Assembly (NCBI GenBank): GCA_963798075.1
Contig: CAWCRU010000037.1
Span: 35,528 to 99,527, forward strand
Direction: 5' to 3'
DNA: 64,000 nt
DNA from: DATAOG01 sp963798075
GTDB taxonomy: Bacteria; Pseudomonadota; Alphaproteobacteria; Geminicoccales; Geminicoccaceae
In this document: positions 8,251-16,305 of the stretch, one piece after another
How positions within the stretch are numbered: the stretch's first letter is position 1
How the letters are laid out: the number at the start of each line of letters is the position of its first letter
Notes under the pieces: model-generated
Seen by the model: only the letters and a program-made list of their open reading frames with translations
What the model was told of the DNA's origin: nothing
Databases searched by the model: none
Position numbers and translations under genes: made by a program

Positions 8251-8985
8251 ATGGACGGGCTGCATATTGTCGTCGTCGACGACGACCCGGAGCTGTGCGA
8301 GGCGGTCGAGGACTACCTCGGCCTGCACGGCTTCAAGGTCACGACCGCCGACGGCGGCGACGCGCTCCGCGAGGTCCTCGCCGCGGCCCGGGTCGATCTC
8401 GTGGTGCTCGACCTCAACATGCCGGGCGAGGACGGCCTGACGCTGACCCGCTATCTGCGGCAGCGGGGCGGCATCGGCGTGATCATGCTGACCGGCGCGT
8501 CCGACCCGGTCGAGCGCGTGGTCGGCCTCGAGGTCGGTGCCGACGACTACATCGCCAAGCCCTTCGACCCGCGCGAGCTCCTGGCCCGCATCCGGAGCGT
8601 GCTGCGGCGTCTGCAGGCGGCGCCGGTCGTCGCGGCCGCAGCGGCCGCAGCGGCGCCGCCTGCGAAAGCCGAGCAGATCCGGATCGGCCGCTACACCTTG
8701 AACCTCAACTCGCGCCCGTTGATCGGCGCCGACGCCGAGGAGCTGGCGCTGACCAGCATGGAGTTCGATCTCTTGCGCGCGCTCGCCGAGCACCCCAACC
8801 GGGTGTTGACCCGCGACCAGCTCCTGAACCTCGCCCACAAGCGCGACTGGGAGCCGTTCGACCGCAGCATCGCCGTGCGCATCACGCGCCTGCGGCGCAA
8901 GATCGAGGCCGATCCGCTGCGCCCCCGGATCATCCGGACGGTTCGCGGTGCCGGCTACATGTTCGTGCCCGACGGCCAGGGCTGA
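8251..8985 (+). CDS. OmpR-family response regulator
   Basis: A 244-residue two-domain regulator. The receiver has the acidic pair at residues 10-12, phospho-acceptor Asp54 (VVLDLNMPG), Thr81 and Lys103 (IAKPFDP). An Ala/Pro-rich linker (residues 124-136) joins it to an OmpR winged helix ending VRGAGYMFVPD. The ATG at 8251 is the first codon of the conserved fold. It faces the hybrid kinase gene and overlaps it by 31 bp, so the two are probably partners but are not co-transcribed. Confidence 0.9.
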   Translation: MDGLHIVVVDDDPELCEAVEDYLGLHGFKVTTADGGDALREVLAAARVDLVVLDLNMPGEDGLTLTRYLRQRGGIGVIMLTGASDPVERVVGLEVGADDYIAKPFDPRELLARIRSVLRRLQAAPVVAAAAAAAAPPAKAEQIRIGRYTLNLNSRPLIGADAEELALTSMEFDLLRALAEHPNRVLTRDQLLNLAHKRDWEPFDRSIAVRITRLRRKIEADPLRPRIIRTVRGAGYMFVPDGQG

Positions 8986-11336
8986 GCCGGCGTCTCGCCC
9001 GCTCGCGGGTCCCGGGCCGGCGGCGCCGGGGCATGCGGTCTGGCGGTGCCGGCGACGCGCGCGATCAGCTCGAAGACGCTCTCGCGGGTGAACGGCTTCT
9101 CGAGGCAGGGGACGCCGCTCTCGGCCAGGAAGCGGCTGGCCGCGGGCCCGAGCGCGTCGCCGGTGACGAACGCGATCCGATCGAGCAGCTGCGGCCAGCG
9201 CGTCTGCAGCTGCCGGTAGAAGCCCGGGCCATCGAGCTCGGGCATCCGGACGTCGCTGAGGATCAGATCGTAACTGCCGGCCTCGAGGCGCCGGAGCGCT
9301 TCCTTGCCGTTCGCGGCCGGCTCGACGCGGTGGCCCTCGGCGGCCAGGATCTCGCCCAGCAGGGCCACGAACTCCGGCTCGTCGTCGACCACCAGGATCG
9401 TCAGCGGGTCGAGATCGACGATCGGCGCCTGCGTCGCCCGGATGCCGTCCGCGCCGAGGCGCGCGATCGGCAGCTCGACCGCGAACGCGGCGCCGCCGCC
9501 CGCGGCCTCGTCGACCGCGATGGCGCCGCCGTGGGACCTGACGATGCCGTTGCAGACCGAGAGGCCGATCCCGGTGCCGAGCCCGACGGGCTTGGTGGTG
9601 AAGAACGGCTCGAAGATCCGTGCCCGCAGCTCGGTGGGGACACCCGGGCCGTTGTCGGCCAGCACCAGTCGCGCGCGCTCGGCCGCCGCCTCGAACCGGG
9701 TCTCGATGCGGAGCCGGCGCGGTCGCGGCGCCTCGGACAGCGCCTGTTGGGCATTGACGATCAGGTTGACCAGGACCTGGCTGATCTGGCTGGCATCGGC
9801 CCAAAGCGGCGGCAGCTCGGGATCGAGATCGAGCGCCACCTCGATGTCGGTCGTGCGCAGCGCATAGCTCATGAGCTCGAGGCTCGAGCGGACCAGGTCG
9901 GCGAGCTCGACCAGATCGCGCTCGGGCGGCCGCTTGCGCGCCATGGCGAGGAAGGTGCGCACGATTCGCGCGCAGCTGTCGGCGGCGAGGCGGATCTTGC
10001 CGGCGCGCCTGTGGGCATTGGCGTCGGCCGTGGTCTCCTCGAGCAGATGCGCCTGCAGGACGACGACCGAGAGCGGGTTGTTGAGCTCGTGGGCGATGCC
10101 GGCGAGCAGCGAGCCCAGGGCGCTCATCTTCTCGCTCTGGTAGAGCGCCTCGCGCTGGCGGGCGATCTCCGCCTCGGCGCGCTTGCGCTCGGTCAGATCG
10201 GTGATCCCGGCCACCATGGCCGGCTGGCCCTCGAAGGTGATCAGCTTCGAGGTGAGCGCGGCCCAGAACTCGCTGCCGTCGCCGCGCCTGAGGCGGACCT
10301 CCTCGTCGTTCAGGACGCCGTCGCGGTGGATCTTGGCGATCAGGCGCGCCCGACCGTTCGGATCGACGTAGAAGGACAGCGCCCGGTCGCGCAGGAAATC
10401 ATCGAGCGACACCCGCATCAGGGCCGCGGCCGGCGGGCTGGCGTAGAGGATCTTGGCGTCATCGAGGCCGGCGATCACGACCGGCACCGGATGGGCTTCG
10501 ATCAGCGCCCGGAAGCGCTGCTCGCTCGCCCGCAGCGCCGCCTCCGTCGCCTTGTGCTCGGTGATGTCGAGATCGAAGCCGCCGATGTGGGTGATCTTGC
10601 CGGTCTCGTCCTGGATCGGAAAGCGGATCACGAGGCTCCAGGCGTAGGCATCGAGGCCGGGCAGATACTCCTCGTGGACCGACGGCCGGCCGGTCGCGAC
10701 GATCTCGCGGTCGTAGGCGCCGACCATGGCGGCCTCCGCGGCCGGGAACAGCTCGTCGGCCGTCCGGCCCAGGAGCTCGGCGCGCGAGCGGCCGAAGACC
10801 TTCTCCATCTCCGGGTTGAGCATCAGATAGCGGCCGGCGGTGTCCTTGACGTACATGCCGACCGGGGCGTTGGTCATGAAGCCGGCGAGCCGCGCCTCGC
10901 TCGCCCGCAGCGCCGCGACCGCGTCCGCCGGCCGGCGCGCGCCGCGCCCGGTGATCGCGACCGGAACGCTCGCCTGACAGCGCAGCACGAAGCCGCCCTG
11001 GATGCGGGTCTTGCGCATCTCCAGCCTGCCATCGGGCGTCGCCGCCGTGATCGCGCCGGCGCGCGGCCGGCGCGCCCAGTTGAGCCAGCGGCCGAGCGTC
11101 GCCTCGGGGTCGACGGCCGCCCGCGTCGCGAAGCGGGCGAACGCCTCGAAGGACGTGCCGGGCCGGGCCAGCTGTCGGGGCAACGCCAGCCGGCGCACCA
11201 GGCTCCGATTGACCGCGACCAGCCGCAGCTGGTCGTCGAGCGCGGCGACCGGGAGCCCGATCCGATCGAGGATCCGCCGCGACCAGTCCGGCGCCGTGCC
11301 CGCGCTGCCGGCTCGCCGTCCCGCACTCCCCGCCAC
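8955..11336 (-). CDS. PAS-domain hybrid sensor histidine kinase
   Basis: A 793-residue soluble-looking hybrid kinase. Order: an N-terminal PAS-like segment (about 20-125), PAS around 148-262 (ends FDLDITEHKATE), PAS/PAC around 270-385 (ends GITDLTERKRAE), a HisKA domain with His416 (AGIAHELNNPL), HATPase_c with N-box (NLIVNAQQAL), DNGPGVP and GTGIGLS, then a C-terminal receiver with Asp695 (LILSDVRMPELDG). No transmembrane helices are evident, suggesting an internal or redox-type signal. It is convergent with and overlaps the OmpR-type regulator. Confidence 0.88.
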   Translation of the reverse strand: MAGSAGRRAGSAGTAPDWSRRILDRIGLPVAALDDQLRLVAVNRSLVRRLALPRQLARPGTSFEAFARFATRAAVDPEATLGRWLNWARRPRAGAITAATPDGRLEMRKTRIQGGFVLRCQASVPVAITGRGARRPADAVAALRASEARLAGFMTNAPVGMYVKDTAGRYLMLNPEMEKVFGRSRAELLGRTADELFPAAEAAMVGAYDREIVATGRPSVHEEYLPGLDAYAWSLVIRFPIQDETGKITHIGGFDLDITEHKATEAALRASEQRFRALIEAHPVPVVIAGLDDAKILYASPPAAALMRVSLDDFLRDRALSFYVDPNGRARLIAKIHRDGVLNDEEVRLRRGDGSEFWAALTSKLITFEGQPAMVAGITDLTERKRAEAEIARQREALYQSEKMSALGSLLAGIAHELNNPLSVVVLQAHLLEETTADANAHRRAGKIRLAADSCARIVRTFLAMARKRPPERDLVELADLVRSSLELMSYALRTTDIEVALDLDPELPPLWADASQISQVLVNLIVNAQQALSEAPRPRRLRIETRFEAAAERARLVLADNGPGVPTELRARIFEPFFTTKPVGLGTGIGLSVCNGIVRSHGGAIAVDEAAGGGAAFAVELPIARLGADGIRATQAPIVDLDPLTILVVDDEPEFVALLGEILAAEGHRVEPAANGKEALRRLEAGSYDLILSDVRMPELDGPGFYRQLQTRWPQLLDRIAFVTGDALGPAASRFLAESGVPCLEKPFTRESVFELIARVAGTARPHAPAPPARDPRAGETPAQPWPSGTNM

Positions 11337-11542
11337 CTGAGCACTCCCCGGCAGCCGGCGCCCCGATCACGCCGGTGGCGGCGAGGATGGCACAAGTGCC
11401 CGGCCGCTGCCAGCGATGGTCGAGCGGTGCGATTCGCGCGGCCCGGAAAGCAACCGGAAAGGGATCGCCTCTATCCTGAGCGCAGATCCTCGCCCGACCT
11501 GGGCCGCAGCCTGCGGCCGGGCCGGCAAACGGAGAGCCCCCG

Positions 11543-11869
11543 ATGCGTCGTACCAGTCTGTTCCTGCCCGGCCTGGCGGTGACCGCCGCCCTGTTCGCCA
11601 CGACCGCCGCCGCCGAGCCCGGCCCGCCGGCGGCCCAGACCCCCTGCAAGCCCTGGCGCGAGGTCGCCCAATATCTCGGCGAGCACTATTCCGAGCGGCC
11701 GGTCGCGGTCGGCCTGCAGTCCGACGGCAGCCTGCTCCAGGTCTACGCCGCCCCGGCCACCAGCACCTGGACCCTGGTCAGCATGCGGCCCGACGGCATG
11801 GCCTGCCTGATCGGCGCCGGCAAGGCCTGGGAGCTGCTGGCCAAGCCGGACACCGATCCCGCGGCTTGA
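11543..11869 (+). CDS. Small secreted protein of unknown function
   Basis: A 108-residue protein with a clear signal peptide (RRTSLFLPGL...ATTAAAEPG, cleavage near residue 24). The mature part has two Cys residues (PCKPW and GMACLI) that could form a disulfide, and the pattern VGLQSDGSLLQVY...TWTLVSMRPDGMACL seen in many alphaproteobacterial hypothetical periplasmic proteins. GGAGAG lies six bases before the ATG. Function unknown. The 206 bp before it, up to the divergent kinase gene, hold nothing recognisable. Confidence 0.7.
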   Translation: MRRTSLFLPGLAVTAALFATTAAAEPGPPAAQTPCKPWREVAQYLGEHYSERPVAVGLQSDGSLLQVYAAPATSTWTLVSMRPDGMACLIGAGKAWELLAKPDTDPAA

Positions 11870-11980
11870 GCGCAGCGACCGTCAGGCGCGGGCGGCCGGC
11901 GCCAAGGTCGCGATGACCCGACCGATCCGCGCCGGGCCGGCCCGCCTCGGTCCGAGCGCATCGGTTGATGGATGACGCGG

Positions 11981-12279
11981 GATGGTGGCTGTTCGCGCGG
12001 GTCGATCTGCGCGCCTGCCGGCAAGCGCGCCATGCCGCGGATCGAGGGCCAAGGTCCGCCAGATCTCGGCCGACAGCCTGACCGACCCGAAGATGGCCAG
12101 ACGTATTTAGCCGCCGGGATCGAGATCGACCGCCAGCGCCTCGGGGCGCTCGCGCCCGAGGTCGACCTCACCCCGGCATGGCGGCCGAGGTCCTGATCCC
12201 GACCGGCAGCCGGACCCTGCTCGAAGCGCTGCTCGAGCCGGTCCGCACGGCCTTCCGGCGAGGACTGCGCGAGGCCTGA
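11981..12279 (+). pseudogene. HlyD-type secretion adaptor, C-terminal remnant
   Basis: Remnant of a type I secretion membrane fusion protein. The segments come from shifting frames: VAVRAGRSARLPA, then GKRAMPRIEG, then AKVRQISADSLTDPK, then DGQTYLAAGIEIDRQRL, and finally AAEVLIPTGSRTLLEALLEP to the TGA at 12277-12279. Together they follow the last 100 or so residues of HlyD/PrsE adaptors in order. At least three frame changes are needed and the N-terminal three quarters are absent, so this is a genuine decayed fragment rather than one read error. No ABC exporter or outer-membrane partner is nearby. Confidence 0.72.
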
Positions 12280-12299
12280 CCTGCTGCCGGCGGCGCGGC

Positions 12300-12325
12300 A
12301 AAAAAAAGCCCCCGCGGACGGGGGC
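12300..12325 (-). terminator. Intrinsic terminator of the PRC-barrel gene
   Basis: Stem GCCCCCG/CGGGGGC with loop CGGA at 12308-12325; on the minus strand it is followed by eight T residues. It lies 28 bp past the stop of the leftward gene ending at 12354. Confidence 0.8.
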
Positions 12326-12353
12326 CGAATTTGCCAGGGAGACAGGAACTCGA

Positions 12354-13685
12354 TCAGTCCGGCTTGGGCTGGGGTTGGGTCTGGGGCTGGGACTGGCTCT
12401 GGGTTTGGGGCGGGGTCTGGGGGGCGCCCTCATCGAGGTGCAGGACGTTCTTGTAGAAGGCGAGGACGGTCCGGTGCCATTCGGCATCGGCCAGATCCGG
12501 ATAGGCGTCATCGGCGAAGCCCGGCGCCTGCTCCAGGGTCGCGCGGTCGATGTCGAGCACGAGCACCTTGTTCGCGAGCGCAGGCTCGGGTCCGCCATCA
12601 CCGACGCTCGCGGGCGCCGCGGCCGGCACTGCCGTCGCCGCGGGAGCCGGCGGCGGCTCGGCGGCCGGGGGCGCCGGCGCGGTCGGCACCACGTCGGCGA
12701 TCACGGTATCCTCTGGCAGGCGCTCCTGGTCGCTGACCTCGACCTTGGGCAGCCGCTTGAGCTCGTCCTCGGTGACCGGGGTCTTAAAGCGCAGGCCATC
12801 CTCGCTCCGGGTCAGCCGCTCGAGCCCGATCGCGACCGACTTGTCGCCGATCCCGAGCACGCCCCCCACGCTCAGCACGGCCTGAATCCGGGTAGCACCC
12901 GGCGGCAGGATCACCGCCTCGATCTCGCCGATCGAATCGTCGCGGTTGTTCTTGACCTCGCTGCCGACCAGTTCGCCGACCTTCATCCGTCCGACCGCCC
13001 CGAGGTCGGCCGTGCCATCCGGCGCCGACGCCGGCATCGGCGGCCCGGCCGCCGGCGCGATGCCGGCGCTGGGCGCCAGGGCATCGGGACCGAGCGCCTC
13101 GGCCGTTCCCGGCCGGGGCTCCGGGGCGTCGCCGATCTTGAGGGCGTCGACCGGGATCGGATAGAGCCTGCGGTCGCCCAGGAGGCCGCTGCTCATCGAG
13201 AGCAGCGCGTACTGCACCTGACGATCGCCGAAATCGACCACGAGATCGACGATGTGGCCGAGATCCTCGCCCTTGGCATTGACGACGCCGAGATCGCGCA
13301 GGCTCTCGAAGCGGGCGATCTGCGAGAAGGGCCGGGCCTCCTTCAGGCTGGCGTAGTCGGCCTTGCGGGTCCGCCCGGCCTCGGTGGCGGCGGCGCCGGT
13401 CGCGGCGATGCTGCCCGGCAGGGCGGCGCGCTGCTCCAGCAGCCCCTCGGCCCGGTTCAGTATCGCGATGCACACCTGCTCGTCGCCACTCTGCTGCATG
13501 GCTCGCGCGGCCAGGAAGAGCGTACGATACTCACGGCGCTCTGCGCTCGAGAGCTGGCTGCGGGTGAGCTGCTCGCGCACCTGCTCGAACTGCTGATCAC
13601 AGGGCGCGCCGAGCGCCGGAACCGCCGCGAGCGCCGCCCAGCCGGCTCCGGCCATCAATAGAAGCTTGCGCGGGCGCAACGTCAT
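12354..13685 (-). CDS. Exported PRC-barrel domain protein
   Basis: A 443-residue protein starting with a signal peptide (LLLMAGAGWAALAAVPALGAP). An N-terminal helical part holds two Cys residues. A first PRC-barrel lies near residues 125-185 (ESLRDLGVVNAKGEDLGHI) and a second near 230-295 (VGELVGSEVKNNRDDSIGEI). A long Pro/Ala linker and a short C-terminal helical region (FYKNVLHLDE) follow, then a Gln/Pro/Ser-rich tail encoded by a G/T-rich tract. PRC-barrels in such exported proteins are often stress-linked. An EcfG-type promoter lies about 30 bp upstream, which fits a general stress role. Confidence 0.75.
   Translation of the reverse strand: MTLRPRKLLLMAGAGWAALAAVPALGAPCDQQFEQVREQLTRSQLSSAERREYRTLFLAARAMQQSGDEQVCIAILNRAEGLLEQRAALPGSIAATGAAATEAGRTRKADYASLKEARPFSQIARFESLRDLGVVNAKGEDLGHIVDLVVDFGDRQVQYALLSMSSGLLGDRRLYPIPVDALKIGDAPEPRPGTAEALGPDALAPSAGIAPAAGPPMPASAPDGTADLGAVGRMKVGELVGSEVKNNRDDSIGEIEAVILPPGATRIQAVLSVGGVLGIGDKSVAIGLERLTRSEDGLRFKTPVTEDELKRLPKVEVSDQERLPEDTVIADVVPTAPAPPAAEPPPAPAATAVPAAAPASVGDGGPEPALANKVLVLDIDRATLEQAPGFADDAYPDLADAEWHRTVLAFYKNVLHLDEGAPQTPPQTQSQSQPQTQPQPKPD
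12361..12425 (+). repeat. G-run tract, potential G-quadruplex
   Basis: On the plus strand this 65-bp stretch has many runs of three to six G separated by one to four bases (for example GGGCTGGGGTTGGG). It encodes, on the minus strand, the Gln/Pro/Ser tail of the PRC-barrel protein. The spacing fits a G-quadruplex in the template strand. Confidence 0.6.
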
Positions 13686-13718
13686 CAGGGTCTCCACCAG
13701 GATATCCGTGCGCCAAAC

Positions 13719-13743
13719 AACCTGGCCGGCCGGGAAAGGTTCC
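13719..13743 (-). promoter_or_regulatory. EcfG-type stress promoter (leftward)
   Basis: Read on the minus strand: GGAAC at 13743-13739, 17 bp, then GTT at 13721-13719. Spacing matches the alphaproteobacterial EcfG consensus GGAAC-N16/17-cGTT, although the base before GTT is G rather than C. The predicted start lies about 25 bp before the ATG of the PRC-barrel gene (13685). Confidence 0.55.
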
Positions 13744-13764
13744 GGCAAGGGCTGCCGCGCGCTT

Positions 13765-13789
13765 GGAACTTTCGCAGGCGTCCTCCGTT
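13765..13789 (+). promoter_or_regulatory. EcfG-type stress promoter (rightward)
   Basis: GGAAC at 13765-13769, 16 bp, CGTT at 13786-13789: an exact match to the general stress sigma factor consensus. It is 120 bp upstream of the DUF1328 gene and back-to-back with the leftward copy 21 bp away. Confidence 0.72.
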
Positions 13790-13916
13790 CATTCTATTCG
13801 CGACATACCGGCGTGGAGCCGCCAATGTTCGAACATGAGGCAGCGCACCGGCCGGCGGCGCCGGTGTCGCCGGCTCGCCTGCCAACCAAGAACGTCGGAT
13901 AAGGAGGAAAGCTGCA

Positions 13917-14093
13917 ATGCTGTACTGGGCCCTGGTATTTTTCGTTATTGCGCTGATCGCCGGCCTCTTTGGATTCGGCGGCATCGCCTCGGCTTCGGCC
14001 GGCATCGCGCAGATCCTGTTCGTCGTGTTCCTGGTGCTGCTCGTGATCAGCCTGATCATGTATGCGGTCCGGGGCCGACGGCCGCCCGTGTGA
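13917..14093 (+). CDS. DUF1328 small membrane protein
   Basis: A 58-residue protein with two hydrophobic segments (LYWALVFFVIALIAGLFGF and AQILFVVFLVLLVISLIMY) and a basic tail (RGRRPP), matching DUF1328/YtjA. It is a small inner-membrane protein with a stress-linked role in many proteobacteria. A strong AAGGAGG precedes the ATG. The EcfG-type promoter upstream places it in the stress regulon. Confidence 0.85.
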   Translation: MLYWALVFFVIALIAGLFGFGGIASASAGIAQILFVVFLVLLVISLIMYAVRGRRPPV

Positions 14094-14301
14094 CTGCGCA
14101 TCAGCAACCATGGGTGCAATGGTGCGCAACGACCTCGCCGCCTGCATGCCCGACCGGGAGCGCAGGCCTGGCAAGGTTTCGCTGGTGTCGGGCGCTCCTG
14201 GCCCTGCCGCGGCGAGATCGGCCTTTCCGCCCGGGGCGCTGGCGCCTAGGGTGCGCGAGCCCCTGGCTGGCCCTGAGCCTAGCGCAGGGAGGACGAGGCC
14301 C

Positions 14302-14820
14302 ATGCCGGACATCCTGTCGCTGATCGAGGCGGAGATCCCCCACCTGCGCCGGTTCGCCCGCTATCTGGCGCGCGACATCGATCGCGGCGACGATCTGGTT
14401 CAGGAGTGCCTGACGCGGGCGATCGCCAAGCACGCCACCTGGACGCCGGGCACCAATCTGCGCGCGTGGCTGTTCACGATCCTGAAGAACTGCCACATCA
14501 ACGACGTGCGGCGGGCGCGGCGGACCGAGGAGATGCCGGACGAGCATCCGATGCTGACGGTGCCGGCCAACCAGGACGCGCACATCGGGTTGCTCGAGGT
14601 CCGGGACGCCTATCTCCATTTGAGCGGCGAGCACCGCGAGGTGCTGTTGCTGGTCGCGATCGAGGGGCTGCAGTACGACGAGGCCGCCGCGGTCCTGGAG
14701 GTGCCGGTGGGTACTGTCCGCTCGCGCCTGTCCAGGGCGCGCCAGGCCTTGCGCGACGCCCTCGAGGACAGCGGACCGATCGCGGCGATGACCGACCCCC
14801 TGCCGAGTGCCGTGTCATGA
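14302..14820 (+). CDS. ECF-family RNA polymerase sigma factor
   Basis: A 172-residue ECF sigma factor. Region 2 is seen in LARDIDRGDDLVQECLTRA and LRAWLFTILKN; region 4 in LSGEHREVLLLVAIEGLQY and VPVGTVRSRLSRARQAL. The ATG at 14302 follows GGAGGACGAG. Its stop overlaps the start of the next gene (ATGA), an arrangement typical of a sigma/anti-sigma pair. Its exact ECF group was not resolved. It may drive the GGAAC/CGTT promoters around it, but no such promoter lies directly before it. Confidence 0.88.
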   Translation: MPDILSLIEAEIPHLRRFARYLARDIDRGDDLVQECLTRAIAKHATWTPGTNLRAWLFTILKNCHINDVRRARRTEEMPDEHPMLTVPANQDAHIGLLEVRDAYLHLSGEHREVLLLVAIEGLQYDEAAAVLEVPVGTVRSRLSRARQALRDALEDSGPIAAMTDPLPSAVS

Positions 14821-15122
14821 CGGCGTCGGGCCGCCCGAGCAACGAGCAGATCCAGGACTTGCTGGACGGGCGCCTTTGCGGCCGGGATCTGGCGGCCATG
14901 GCCGCCTGTCTGCTGAGCGATCCCGGGCTCGCCTGCGAGATCGAGACGCTGCGCCGTCAGAACCGGGCGCTCAAGCGCATCGGCGAGGAGATCCTGGACG
15001 AGCCCGTGCCCGAGCGTCTGCGCGAGGTCGTGCGGCGGTTCGCCGGCCCCCGGGCGAACGGCGTCAAGCCGGGCGGCGGGCGGTCCCAGCTCGCGACGCT
15101 CGCGGGCATTCTTCTGGTCTGA
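14817..15122 (+). CDS. Anti-sigma factor, shortened
   Basis: A 101-residue protein whose N-terminus fits the anti-sigma family partnered with such ECF factors (SNEQIQDLLDGRL, then LRRQNRALKRIGEEILDEPVPERL). Relatives usually continue into a transmembrane helix and a periplasmic domain. Here the protein stops five residues into a hydrophobic start (TLAGILLV), so it should be soluble. No continuation in another frame was seen. The 4-bp overlap with the sigma gene indicates translational coupling. Confidence 0.72.
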   Translation: MTASGRPSNEQIQDLLDGRLCGRDLAAMAACLLSDPGLACEIETLRRQNRALKRIGEEILDEPVPERLREVVRRFAGPRANGVKPGGGRSQLATLAGILLV

Positions 15123-15177
15123 AGCCGGCGCGCCGCGCCGGATCCGGGTACTCGTTCCCGTGACGGGCGCGTAGCTC

Positions 15178-15202
15178 GGAACCGATCCCGCCCCCCTGCG
15201 TT
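15178..15202 (+). promoter_or_regulatory. EcfG-type stress promoter
   Basis: GGAAC at 15178-15182, 16 bp, CGTT at 15199-15202, an exact consensus match. The predicted start is about 70 bp upstream of the 24-residue peptide gene and serves the whole run of genes from 15279 to about 17432. Confidence 0.72.
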
Positions 15203-15278
15203 TGACTGATCAGACCGGCCGGGTCGCCAGCACGACAAGCGCGCCCGGCCTGCAAACCCCGACAGGGAGCCGCAGCCT

Positions 15279-15353
15279 GTGTACAGCGTGTTCTACATCA
15301 TCGGCGTGGTCGTCGTCGTTCTGATGGTCCTGTCGCTGCTCGGGATTCACTGA
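15279..15353 (+). CDS. 24-residue single-helix membrane peptide
   Basis: A GTG-started ORF of 24 residues, almost entirely one hydrophobic helix (FYIIGVVVVVLMVLSLLG). GGGAG lies about 10 bases upstream and an EcfG-type promoter about 75 bp upstream. Similar tiny stress-induced membrane peptides are annotated in alphaproteobacteria, but no function is known. It is below normal gene-calling limits and is supported by promoter, ribosome site and composition. Confidence 0.5.
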   Translation: MYSVFYIIGVVVVVLMVLSLLGIH

Positions 15354-15394
15354 GTCTCGAGCGGTCCCTTCGCCCCGGTTCATTGGAGGTTGCA

Positions 15395-15916
15395 ATGGCA
15401 GCGTCGAACGGCGACCCTTTGGGTCGCGCATCACCCTCGTCCCGAGACAGCTTATCGCCCGGCGGCCTTGGCGACGCTCGCGAGAGCGTCAGCGACCAGG
15501 CCCAGGCGGCAGCCGAAGATCTGAAGCAGCACGCCCGCGATCTGGCCGACGACGCCAAAGCGCGGGCCCGCGCGGCTGCCAATCAGCAGAAGGACGCGGC
15601 CGCCGAGCGGGTGCATGGCTTTGCCAGCGCCCTGCGGACCGCGGCGGACGATCTGAGCGGCCGCGACCAGCGCCTGACCGCCAGTTGCGTCGAGCAGGCC
15701 GCAGACAGCCTGGAGCGCGTCTCGGGCGCGCTCCATGGCCAGGACCTCGATGAGCTCGTGGGCGGCGTCGAGGACTTCGCGCGCCGGCAACCGGTCGCGT
15801 TTCTCGGCGGCGCCGTGCTCACGGGTCTGGTCCTCGCCCGCTTCATGAAGAGCTCGGCGGCGCGGCGCCAGCCGCAGGCGGGCGGCTACGCGTCGGCAGG
15901 AGGAGACAGGCCATGA
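15395..15916 (+). CDS. Helical stress-associated membrane protein
   Basis: A 173-residue protein: Ser/Pro-rich start, a long Ala-rich amphipathic helix (residues 30-110), then RRQPVAFLGGAVLTGLVLARF as a single membrane helix near residues 131-151. This layout is shared by nutrient-deprivation-induced proteins of alphaproteobacteria. GGAGG lies six bases before the ATG at 15395. It overlaps the next gene by 4 bp. Confidence 0.68.
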   Translation: MAASNGDPLGRASPSSRDSLSPGGLGDARESVSDQAQAAAEDLKQHARDLADDAKARARAAANQQKDAAAERVHGFASALRTAADDLSGRDQRLTASCVEQAADSLERVSGALHGQDLDELVGGVEDFARRQPVAFLGGAVLTGLVLARFMKSSAARRQPQAGGYASAGGDRP

Positions 15917-16305
15917 TGCAGACCGACGAGCGGTCTCTGAAGGACCTGGTTGCCGACCTCGGCAGCAACATCGCGACGCTCTTCCGCAAGGAGATCCAGC
16001 TCGCGCGTGCCGAGACCGCGGAGAAGGTGGGCCAGGCGGGCACCGCGATCGCCTCGATCGCCGCCGGCGGCATCCTCGCGCTCGCGGCGCTGCTGGTGCT
16101 GCTGCAGGCGCTGGTGGTCGCGATCGCCGAGGCCGGCGTGCCGCCCGCCGTGGCGGCGCTGATCGTCGGCGCCATCGTAGCCCTGATCGCCTACGTGCTG
16201 GTCCACAAGGGCCTGCGCGCGCTCAGCGCCAGCAGCCTCGCACCCAACCGGACGGTCGATGCCCTCAAGCGGGACGCGCACGTCGCCAAGGAGCAATTGC
16301 CATGA
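15913..16305 (+). CDS. Phage-holin-family / YqjE-like membrane protein
   Basis: A 130-residue protein with an N-terminal amphipathic helix (LVADLGSNIATLFRKEIQLARAE) and two strong membrane helices at about residues 45-75 and 80-100. This is the holin superfamily III/YqjE pattern, usually chromosomal and not a lysis gene. Start and stop overlap both neighbours by 4 bp, so it is in an operon with them. Confidence 0.8.
   Translation: MMQTDERSLKDLVADLGSNIATLFRKEIQLARAETAEKVGQAGTAIASIAAGGILALAALLVLLQALVVAIAEAGVPPAVAALIVGAIVALIAYVLVHKGLRALSASSLAPNRTVDALKRDAHVAKEQLP

Noticed and set aside
8295..11582. Plus-strand frame of over 1000 codons opposite the hybrid kinase
   Set aside because: It is the antisense shadow of the kinase and out of frame with the response regulator; no family motifs.
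15913..16305. Prophage lysis holin
   Set aside because: The holin-family protein is in a conserved chromosomal stress operon with no endolysin or phage genes beside it.
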